Source of the DNA: Bacteroidota bacterium
GTDB lineage: Bacteria; Bacteroidota; Bacteroidia; Bacteroidales; VadinHA17
Direction: 5' to 3'
Assembly (NCBI GenBank): GCA_030611395.1
Contig: JAUWPX010000058.1
Coordinates: 1-7,657, forward strand
Length of the DNA: 7,657 nucleotides
The stretch's first letter is position 1. The number at the start of each line of letters is the position of its first letter. Shown here in pieces: positions 1 through 6,706 of this stretch. The notes under the pieces are model-generated. The model was not told the origin of the DNA, made no database searches, and saw nothing but the letters and a program-made list of their open reading frames with translations. A program made the translations under genes and the position numbers.

Positions 1-881
1 TAGGAGAGCTGTCGGCTGATTTAGTTCAGGATATGATGATAAGTCTTAAAAAGCATAACATTAACTATGCTACAACCTTTTCGTATGAAAGTATTTATGA
101 CGGAAAAAATAAAAATGTTGTGGTTAAAACAAACGTCAGTATTAATGATACAACATGGGATTATTGCCTTACTGTCAGTGATGAAGAATTGGGAACAGCA
201 CTCCAGTTATTCTGGAATACAAATCCATTGGAAGTTATTGCCATACTGCAACCCAGGGCATTTGATTTCAGTACAATCAGAAACCCAAATGCTATGATAA
301 AGGTTGAGTACAGCGAAAACGATCCTGATTATGACAAAACAATGATCGTAAGCGTTACTAAAACAGACTCAACATCAAGACAATATATGAAGAATCTTAA
401 GCTTTTTGCCGGGAAAAATGATGACATTATTTCTTTATTTGGTAATTCCACCCATCCGTACATGGCGCTTCTTAATGAAAATCACAATAACGGAAGGTCT
501 TTCTGTTTCCAGGCCAGGAACAATGTACCAAGAGATATTGCCATTGCAAGAATTGCATTGCCAACAATACTACAAACAGACATGTCTAATATATGGGTTG
601 ATTTCAGTGTTGATCAGGTTTTATCCGATGAGATTGATATTGTTTACCCTAATGTTGATCAGACCACTCTTACTCAGATCAAAGTTGTATTTTTAACCAA
701 TGCCATCGGACCGGCATATTTTACAGGTGAACAGGGATTTGTGTCAAACGCGGGAAATATTCCTGATGATGAGGGCTTTACACAAGACTTTATGAACATG
801 ACAGGACTTACCCCCTGGGTCCCGTCCGAAATAAATCAAATGACAATAACATTTTCAACAGATTCAACCGTGATTAACTAA
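1..881 (+). CDS. Hypothetical protein, probably 5'-truncated by the window edge
   Basis: I do not recognise this protein. The frame is open from the left edge (first full codon at position 3) to the TAA at 879-881. The first ATG is at 33, giving 282 residues. The eleven codons before it (reading GELSADLVQD before Met) look like normal coding sequence, and no Shine-Dalgarno motif favours ATG33, so the true start is probably upstream. From ATG33, the protein has no evident membrane segment. It contains alternating hydrophobic/polar runs suggesting beta strands, many Asp, Asn and Thr residues, and only two cysteines (C45 and C158). The acidic, Asn/Thr-rich make-up would fit a secreted, surface or structural beta protein, but that is a weak inference, and any signal peptide would lie outside the window. 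It ends 11 bp before pepE on the same strand, so the two may be co-transcribed. That it is a real gene is fairly sure; its function is unknown. Confidence 0.8.
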   Translation, partial: GELSADLVQDMMISLKKHNINYATTFSYESIYDGKNKNVVVKTNVSINDTTWDYCLTVSDEELGTALQLFWNTNPLEVIAILQPRAFDFSTIRNPNAMIKVEYSENDPDYDKTMIVSVTKTDSTSRQYMKNLKLFAGKNDDIISLFGNSTHPYMALLNENHNNGRSFCFQARNNVPRDIAIARIALPTILQTDMSNIWVDFSVDQVLSDEIDIVYPNVDQTTLTQIKVVFLTNAIGPAYFTGEQGFVSNAGNIPDDEGFTQDFMNMTGLTPWVPSEINQMTITFSTDSTVIN

Positions 882-892
882 AAAAATAAACT

Positions 893-1597
893 ATGAAACT
901 TTTACTAATTAGCAATTCAACCAATGCAGGAGAAGCATATCTTGATTATCCCAAACAACAAATAAAGGATTTTCTGGGAGAAAAACCCGTAAAGGCATTA
1001 TTTATTCCCTATGCGGCGGTCACTTTCTCTTTTTCTGATTACGAAAAAAAAGTTTCAGAAAGATTCAGAGAAGTTGGGCATAATATTGTTTCCATTCACC
1101 GTTTTGAAGATCCTGTAAGAGCTGTTAAAGAGGCGCATGCTATTGTTGTTGGCGGAGGAAACACATGGCAACTTACAAGAATGATGCAGGAACAAGGATT
1201 GATATTTCCAATTGCAGATAAAGTTAAAAGCGGAGTTCCTTACATAGGGTGGAGTGCAGGGGCTAATGTTGCCTGTCCAACCCTGAAAACAACAAACGAT
1301 ATGCCAATAATTGAACCCAAAACTTTCTCTACTTTTAACCTGTTAAAGTTCCAGATCAATCCCCACTACCTGGATGCTAATCCTGAGGGACATGCCGGAG
1401 AAACCAGGGAAATGAGAATTGAAGAGTTTCTTGTTGCTAATCCTGACATTTTTGTTGTTGGATTAAGGGAAGGAACAATGCTACATATTGAAGAAGGTGA
1501 AATTGCTCTTATCGGCCCAAGACCGGTCAGGATATTTAAAAAAGGAGAAAAACCAATCGATCTTCCCCCTGGAGAAGACCTTTCTTTTCTCTTATAA
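893..1597 (+). CDS. pepE: Dipeptidase E (alpha-aspartyl dipeptidase), peptidase family S51
   Basis: This is a cytoplasmic serine peptidase that, in characterised members, hydrolyses dipeptides with an N-terminal aspartate (Asp-X). The 234 residues match the roughly 229 of the Salmonella/E. coli enzyme. The glutamine-amidotransferase-like fold is visible in the N-terminal strand 'MKLLLISNS', the loop 'GGGNTW' (residues 87-92) and the nucleophile elbow 'GWSAGAN' with Ser121. Asp136 (in 'TTND') and His158 (in 'INPHY') complete the Ser-Asp-His set, each one position from the known S120/D135/H157. There is no signal peptide or membrane segment. The ATG at 893 has an A-rich leader without a Shine-Dalgarno motif, and it begins directly with the family's N-terminal strand. 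It follows the upstream gene by 11 bp, suggesting co-transcription. Cyanophycinase is the main alternative in S51, but the length and the 'GWSAG' elbow favour PepE. Confidence 0.95.
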   Translation: MKLLLISNSTNAGEAYLDYPKQQIKDFLGEKPVKALFIPYAAVTFSFSDYEKKVSERFREVGHNIVSIHRFEDPVRAVKEAHAIVVGGGNTWQLTRMMQEQGLIFPIADKVKSGVPYIGWSAGANVACPTLKTTNDMPIIEPKTFSTFNLLKFQINPHYLDANPEGHAGETREMRIEEFLVANPDIFVVGLREGTMLHIEEGEIALIGPRPVRIFKKGEKPIDLPPGEDLSFLL

Positions 1598-1662
1598 AAA
1601 GCCGGTATGTATTTATTCCAGGAAAAAATCATTTTCTCATTTGTTAAAAACGATTATGTAGC

Positions 1663-4302
1663 ATGAACAAATTATGGAAGGTTGTCCGTGTTTTACTATT
1701 CGCTGTTTTTCTCTCGGTTATTGCCGGAGCAATTTTCGCAATACTGTATGGGGATGAGATTACGAAGATTTTTGTAAAAGAAATAAATAAACATTTGGAA
1801 GCCAAAATTGAAGTGGGCGATATGAGGTTTTCAATGTTAAAGAAATTTCCCGCCGCATCATTAGAATTTAAAGACATAACCATTTACACACCAACAAATT
1901 TTACTAAAAAAGAAGATCCCCGTTTTAATAATGATACAGTCTTAATAGCTGAAAATTTGTTCCTTCAATTCAGCCTGACAGATCTGTTCAAAAAGAACTA
2001 CATAATTAAAGCCATTCATATAAAAAGCGGCCATATACATATTGAAGTATCTGATAATGGTGAAAAGAACTTTATTGTGTGGAAAACAACAAGTGATACT
2101 AAAACATCAAAAGTAAAACTTCAACTAAAAGATGTCCGATTCACCAACATGGAAGCCACCTATTTTAACAGGATGAATCATTCTGATTTTAAGTTTTTCC
2201 TTAACCGGCTTAATATGCGGGGAGAATTATCAAAAGATTCCGGGAGGTTGGATATCAGCTCTGATCTGCTTATCAGGGACCTATTAATAAAAAAAACAAG
2301 TTATTTAAAAAATATGAATGCTGTTACATCTTTTAAGCTACAGGGAGTTAGCGGCAATTATGATATTATCAAGGGAAAAATCAGTGTTTCTGACCTGGAC
2401 TTTCGGATAGCGGGTCAATTTCTTACTAACCCTGAAAAGAAAATGAATTTAAATATCATTGGAGAAAAACTTGATATTAGTAACCTGATTAATATTCTGC
2501 CTGAAAAAATATCGAAGAACATTAATAATTATCAGGGAAAAGGTATCCTGAACATAAACTCCAACCTGTCCGGACAGTATGGCCCCGGAATAGTTCCCCA
2601 TATTGAATCCGGCTTTTTAATTACTGATAGCGAAATAAAAGAAGAAAACACCGGTTATTATCTGAAGATAAAGAAAGTTTCCGGCAGCTTTACAAATGGT
2701 TCTGACAACAAATGGTTAACCACAGTACTGGATATTAATCACTACGAAGTAAATATTGGAGAAAGCATACTGAACGGAAGATGTGTATTTACAGGCTTCC
2801 CTAACCCAATTATAGATTTTCATGCATCCGGTGAGATTGATTTTTCAAATTTTATTGGATTTTTCAATATTAAAAAAATCGAAAAATGTTCAGGAACAAT
2901 CTATACAGATATAAGCCTCTCAGGCAAACTGACTGAAAACAGAAAACAAGGATGGGAATTTCTGATAAATATGGATCCCAGCGGATACCTTGAATTTGAC
3001 GATGTTACTTTAAAAACTACGGGTAGTTATTTCGAATTTAATAATGTTTTTGGAAGATTGAATTTAAGAGATAAAATAATGCTTGATGGTATAAGAATGA
3101 ATATTGGAGGCGATGAAATACAAATAGACGGCAAAATCGGAAACGTATTATCACAAATTTCCGGAAAAGATAAACCGCTTGTGCTTGAAGCTACTGTTCG
3201 TGCCGAATATTTTAATCCTTCTGTTTTTCTCGACAGTCTTATTCAAAAGGATGAAAAAAAATATAATTTAAAACCATATATTTTTCCCGAAAATTTTTAT
3301 ATGGATCTTAAGCTGCATATAGGATTGTTAAATTACAAAAAATTTACAGCTAACACTTTCAGCGGCAATTTATTATATAAACCCGGAATGCTTAATTTAA
3401 ATTCCGTAACTTTCAAATCAATGAAAGGGAATTTTTCAGGAAGCAGCGTTGTATTTCAAGACATTAATGGCCAATTCCTTATACGTACTCAAAGCAATCT
3501 GGAAAACATAAATATTAAAGAATTATTCTATACTTTTAATAACTTTGGTCAGAAATTCATTACTGACAAACATGTAAACGGAATGCTTACAGGAGAAATT
3601 AGTTTTTCATCCCAATGGACAAATAGTTTACAAATAATAAAAAAGAATATTCTTGCTGAAAGTTCTGTGAAAATTACTGACGGAGAATTGATCGAATTTG
3701 AACCCATGCTTGGGCTTGCACGTTATATAAACGTTTCAGAATTGAAACACATACACTTTTCCGAACTTGTTAATCGTATAATTATCCGTGATGAAATAAT
3801 TACAATCCCACAAATGGACATACATTCATCTGCTTTTAATATTTCTCTTTCAGGAACTCACAATTTTGACAATAATTTTTCATACAAAACAAAGGTTCTG
3901 TTATCAGAAGTACTGGCAGGAAAAACAAAGAGAATAAAGTCAGGAACAGAAGAATTTGGAGAAGTTGAGGATGACGGACTTGGAAAAACAAGTCTCTATC
4001 TCTCTATTGCTGGAAATACAGACGATTATAAAGTATCATATGACACAAAAACTGCAATGCAGAAAGTAAAAAAGGATCTAAATAATGAAAAGAAGGAATT
4101 AAAGAAAATTCTCCATCAGGAATTAGGCTTGTTTCGTAAAGACACCTCTACATATTCTTCCGATAATCTTTCTAATAAAAACAAATTCAAAATAATATGG
4201 GGTGAACCGGAAAAGGATTCATCGAAAATTGATACAATCCCAAAATCATCTTTCAGGATTCTGTGGGAAGAAAATGACACTTCTGAAATTAATAAATTAT
4301 GA
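1663..4302 (+). CDS. AsmA-like envelope protein with single N-terminal membrane anchor
   Basis: This 879-residue protein has one N-terminal membrane segment (about residues 7-29) preceded by Lys/Arg, so it should be anchored in the inner membrane with a large periplasmic body. The segment after the anchor, with 'KFPAASLEFKDI' at about 61-72, is the AsmA N-terminal signature. The body is a long series of amphipathic beta strands, many containing Gly/Ser or 'G.I'-type turns, as in AsmA/TamB-like proteins that form lipid-conducting grooves between the two membranes. Near the C-terminus a Lys/Glu-rich helix (about 797-824) is followed by two copies of a short motif: 'KFKIIWGE' (841-848) and 'SFRILWEE' (863-870). 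The ATG at 1663 is chosen because it places the anchor at the very N-terminus. The 65 bp before it show no recognisable promoter or strong terminator. Its TGA overlaps the kinase start by 4 bp. Lipid transport or outer-membrane homeostasis is inferred from the family; the exact substrate is unknown. Confidence 0.9.
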   Translation: MNKLWKVVRVLLFAVFLSVIAGAIFAILYGDEITKIFVKEINKHLEAKIEVGDMRFSMLKKFPAASLEFKDITIYTPTNFTKKEDPRFNNDTVLIAENLFLQFSLTDLFKKNYIIKAIHIKSGHIHIEVSDNGEKNFIVWKTTSDTKTSKVKLQLKDVRFTNMEATYFNRMNHSDFKFFLNRLNMRGELSKDSGRLDISSDLLIRDLLIKKTSYLKNMNAVTSFKLQGVSGNYDIIKGKISVSDLDFRIAGQFLTNPEKKMNLNIIGEKLDISNLINILPEKISKNINNYQGKGILNINSNLSGQYGPGIVPHIESGFLITDSEIKEENTGYYLKIKKVSGSFTNGSDNKWLTTVLDINHYEVNIGESILNGRCVFTGFPNPIIDFHASGEIDFSNFIGFFNIKKIEKCSGTIYTDISLSGKLTENRKQGWEFLINMDPSGYLEFDDVTLKTTGSYFEFNNVFGRLNLRDKIMLDGIRMNIGGDEIQIDGKIGNVLSQISGKDKPLVLEATVRAEYFNPSVFLDSLIQKDEKKYNLKPYIFPENFYMDLKLHIGLLNYKKFTANTFSGNLLYKPGMLNLNSVTFKSMKGNFSGSSVVFQDINGQFLIRTQSNLENINIKELFYTFNNFGQKFITDKHVNGMLTGEISFSSQWTNSLQIIKKNILAESSVKITDGELIEFEPMLGLARYINVSELKHIHFSELVNRIIIRDEIITIPQMDIHSSAFNISLSGTHNFDNNFSYKTKVLLSEVLAGKTKRIKSGTEEFGEVEDDGLGKTSLYLSIAGNTDDYKVSYDTKTAMQKVKKDLNNEKKELKKILHQELGLFRKDTSTYSSDNLSNKNKFKIIWGEPEKDSSKIDTIPKSSFRILWEENDTSEINKL
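4299..4302 (+). promoter_or_regulatory. ATGA stop/start overlap, asmA-like gene to kinase
   Basis: The kinase ATG (4299-4301) shares bases with the TGA stop (4300-4302) of the asmA-like gene. No Shine-Dalgarno sequence precedes it, so ribosomes probably reinitiate after terminating. The overlap is directly visible; coupling is inferred. Confidence 0.75.
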
Positions 4303-5450
4303 ATATTTATGCCCGCAAAATAAGATGGAAATTTATTATTTTCCTGTCAGCCGTTCTTATAGCTCTGGGGTCCTTATTCTATACAAATACACTTGTCCGT
4401 CAACTCAAACAGGAGGAAAAGAACAAAGTTGAATTATGGGCAAAAGCAACAGAACAACTTATTGATCTTGATATTACAGAAACCAATTTTGGATTTCTTT
4501 TCGAAATAATTGAAAACAATAATACCGTTCCTGTTATTCTTGTTAATTCTGATAATGAAATTGTTTCAACCCGAAACCTGGATCCTGTAAAAGAAAACAA
4601 TCATGATTACCTTGTAAGGCAATTGAAAAAAATGAAAAACCAACATGAGGCTATTGAATTTTCAATTGGTGATAACAGTAATAATTATATTTATTATAAA
4701 GATTCAATTCTGTTATCAAAACTTGAGCTTTTTCCATTCGTCCAACTCGGAGTTATCATCCTGTTTATCCTTATTTCATATTTTGCCTTCAGCACATCAC
4801 GTAAAGCCGAACAAAACCAGGTTTGGCTTGGTCTCTCTAAAGAAACGGCACATCAACTTGGTACACCAACTTCTTCACTTGCCGCGTTGGCAGAATTACT
4901 AAAGATGAAGGATCTTGATGAAAAAATATTGAAAGAACTCGAGAAAGATGTTTTACGTCTTGAGAAAATTACTGAAAGATTTTCAAAGATTGGATCCAAA
5001 CCCTCGTTAAAATCTATAAACTTATTTAATGTAATAATGCGTGCTGTAACATATATTAAATCGCGGTCATCAGAAAATGTAAGATTTAATATCAGTTTTT
5101 CTGAAGAGGACGAGCTTAATCTGCCATTGAATTCTGCTTTATTTGAATGGGTTATTGAAAATCTTTGTAAAAATTCCATTGATGCAATGAACGGGAAGGG
5201 AATTATCAATATTAATGTTCAGGACAACATTCAGGTAGCATATTTGGATATCACTGATACCGGACGAGGCATGAATAAATCAAAGTTTAAGACAATTTTT
5301 AAACCCGGTTACACAACCAAAGAAAGAGGTTGGGGGCTTGGCTTGTCTTTATCAAAACGCATTGTTGAAATGTATCATGACGGAAAAATATTCGTCAACT
5401 ATTCAGAAATTAATAAAGGAACCACTGTTCGAATTGTGCTAAAAAAGTGA
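4299..5450 (+). CDS. Sensor histidine kinase, two membrane segments, no HAMP domain
   Basis: This is a 383-residue membrane-bound histidine kinase. Two hydrophobic segments (about 11-30 and 147-166) bracket a periplasmic sensor of about 115 residues. Part of that sensor, 'VPVILVNSDNEIVSTR' (77-92), resembles a PAS-like strand-turn-strand. The second segment leads almost directly into the H box 'KETAHQLGTP' with phosphoacceptor His185, leaving no room for HAMP or a cytoplasmic PAS domain. The HATPase domain is complete: N box 'ENLCKNSIDAM' (287-297, key Asn288 and Asn292), G1 box 'DTGRGM' (320-325), F box 'FKPGYTTK' (334-341) and G2 box 'GWGLGLSLS' (344-352). It should therefore be catalytically active. 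The ATG at 4299 overlaps the asmA-like stop (ATGA), and its GTGA end overlaps the U32 start, so it is probably translationally coupled on both sides. No response regulator is present here, so its partner must lie elsewhere. The ligand is unknown. Confidence 0.94.
   Translation: MNIYARKIRWKFIIFLSAVLIALGSLFYTNTLVRQLKQEEKNKVELWAKATEQLIDLDITETNFGFLFEIIENNNTVPVILVNSDNEIVSTRNLDPVKENNHDYLVRQLKKMKNQHEAIEFSIGDNSNNYIYYKDSILLSKLELFPFVQLGVIILFILISYFAFSTSRKAEQNQVWLGLSKETAHQLGTPTSSLAALAELLKMKDLDEKILKELEKDVLRLEKITERFSKIGSKPSLKSINLFNVIMRAVTYIKSRSSENVRFNISFSEEDELNLPLNSALFEWVIENLCKNSIDAMNGKGIININVQDNIQVAYLDITDTGRGMNKSKFKTIFKPGYTTKERGWGLGLSLSKRIVEMYHDGKIFVNYSEINKGTTVRIVLKK
5447..5450 (+). promoter_or_regulatory. 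GTGA stop/start overlap, kinase to U32 gene
   Basis: The GTG start of the U32 gene (5447-5449) overlaps the TGA stop (5448-5450) of the kinase. The run of six A's just before it has no Shine-Dalgarno character. The overlap decides the start choice, because the next in-frame ATG (5474) would remove nine residues that family members normally have. Coupling is inferred. Confidence 0.65.
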
Positions 5451-6706
5451 TAAAACGAAATGATATAAACATAATGGCTCCTGTTGGTTCATTCGAGTCG
5501 CTTATGGCAGCCATCCAGGGTGGTGCTGATTCAATATACTTCGGGATTGAACAATTAAATATGAGAGCCAGGTCTTCACACAATTTTACAATGGATGATA
5601 TGTTAAAAATTGGATCCATTTGCAAAGAACATGATATACAAACATATCTGACGGTAAATACTATCATATATGATAAGGATCTGGATTTTATGAAAAATGC
5701 TATCCGAAAAGCTAAAGAGCAAAAAATTGATGCAATTATCGCTTCCGATCAATCAGCTATTCAATATGCACATTCTGTTGATATACCAGTTCATATTTCA
5801 ACCCAACTAAGTATCAGCAATATTGAAACAATTAAATTCTATTCGGGATATGCAGATGTAATGGTGCTTGCCAGGGAATTAGATCTGGAACAGGTCTCTG
5901 CCATTACCAAAACTATCAGGGAAGAAAACATCAAAGGACCAGGTGGAGGTCTGGTTGCAATTGAATTATTTGCTCATGGCGCACTGTGTATGGCTATCTC
6001 CGGTAAATGTTATTTGAGTCTTCACGAACAGAACTATTCAGCAAACCGGGGAGAATGTATGCAAACCTGCAGAAAATCTTATCTGGTTACTGAAAAAGAA
6101 TCGGGATATGAACTGGAAATTGACAATGAGTATTTAATGTCACCAAAAGATTTGTGTACAATCAATTTCATTAACAAAATACTGGATGCCGGTGTTAAGA
6201 TACTTAAAATTGAAGGCAGGGCAAGACCTCCGGAATATGTTTATACAGTTACCAAATGTTATGATGAGGCAGTAAAGGCATATATTGACGGCAGTTACGG
6301 AGAAGAAAAAATAAAAAACTGGAGACAAAGCCTATCCTCTGTTTTTAACCGTGGCTTTTGGGATGGATATTACCTGGGACAAAAAATCGGTGCATGGAGT
6401 CACCGTTATGGATCCAGGGCAACAAAAAGAAAAATCTATATTGGAAAAGCAATTAACTACTTTACTAAAATAAAAGTTGCAGAATTTAAGATTGAGACAG
6501 GAACTCTCAAAGCCGGAGATGATATTTTAATTACCGGACCAACAACCGGGGTTGTTTATTCGCATATAAAAGAGATACGGGTTGACAGAAAGCCGGTTAA
6601 TAAAGCAACCAAAGGAGAATATTTCTCAATAGCAATAGAAAACCAGGTAAGGCGATCTGACAAATTATTTAAAGTAGTTGATGCCGGTGAGGTGAAACAG
6701 CAATAA
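5447..6706 (+). CDS. U32 family Fe-S protein, TrhP/RlhA-like (annotated as peptidase U32)
   Basis: This is a 419-residue protein of the U32 family. The N-terminal 'IMAPVGSFESL' (9-19) and 'GGADSIYFG' (25-33) are the family's TIM-barrel opening. The core signature spans Cys181, Cys188, Cys204 and Cys208, followed by 'MSPKDLC' with Cys237; four cysteines of this region ligate a 4Fe-4S cluster in characterised members. 'KIEGRARPPEYV' (254-265) is also typical. The C-terminal 90 or so residues form a small beta-barrel extension ('TLKAGDDILITGP' at 353-365), as in the longer members YegQ/TrhP and YrrO. Characterised U32 proteins act in tRNA U34 hydroxylation (TrhP), 23S rRNA C2501 hydroxylation (RlhA) or O2-independent ubiquinone synthesis (UbiU/V). 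Length and barrel favour TrhP-like, but I cannot separate these by eye. The GTG at 5447 is preferred over the in-frame ATG at 5474 because residues before 'IMAPVG' are usual in the family and GTGA couples it to the kinase stop. True protease activity is doubtful. Confidence 0.92.
   Translation: MIKRNDINIMAPVGSFESLMAAIQGGADSIYFGIEQLNMRARSSHNFTMDDMLKIGSICKEHDIQTYLTVNTIIYDKDLDFMKNAIRKAKEQKIDAIIASDQSAIQYAHSVDIPVHISTQLSISNIETIKFYSGYADVMVLARELDLEQVSAITKTIREENIKGPGGGLVAIELFAHGALCMAISGKCYLSLHEQNYSANRGECMQTCRKSYLVTEKESGYELEIDNEYLMSPKDLCTINFINKILDAGVKILKIEGRARPPEYVYTVTKCYDEAVKAYIDGSYGEEKIKNWRQSLSSVFNRGFWDGYYLGQKIGAWSHRYGSRATKRKIYIGKAINYFTKIKVAEFKIETGTLKAGDDILITGPTTGVVYSHIKEIRVDRKPVNKATKGEYFSIAIENQVRRSDKLFKVVDAGEVKQQ
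6669..6706. other. 38 bp tail-to-tail overlap of U32 gene and mnmH
   Basis: The last 12 codons and stop of the U32 gene (+) lie opposite the last 11 codons and stop of mnmH (-), so both C-termini are encoded by the same DNA. I see no hairpin followed by a T-run here or just outside. Each transcript must therefore run into the other gene before ending, giving complementary 3' ends. Confidence 0.9.

Noticed and set aside
893..1597. Cyanophycinase
   Set aside because: The length (234 residues), 'GWSAGAN' elbow and triad spacing match PepE better. No cyanophycin synthetase is nearby.
1366..1632. 88-codon minus-strand frame over the end of pepE
   Set aside because: It is opposite the conserved PepE C-terminal half and has no recognisable protein features.
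1622..1636. Inverted repeat GAAAA/TTTTC with a 5-base loop after pepE, as a terminator
   Set aside because: The stem is five pairs, four of them A-T, and no T-run follows. It is expected by chance in AT-rich DNA.
1598..1662. Promoter for the asmA-like operon
   Set aside because: I found no TAnnTTTG box with a TTTG element at the right spacing for a Bacteroidota promoter. The only TTTG lies too close to the start codon.
4853..5209. 118-codon open frame on the minus strand inside the kinase gene
   Set aside because: It lies opposite the H box and N box of a clearly real kinase. Its Ser/Phe-rich translation is what the complement of Lys/Glu-rich coding gives.
5447..6706. U32 gene as a secreted collagenase or virulence protease
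   Set aside because: There is no signal peptide, and the conserved cysteines indicate an Fe-S enzyme. Characterised homologues act in RNA or quinone hydroxylation.
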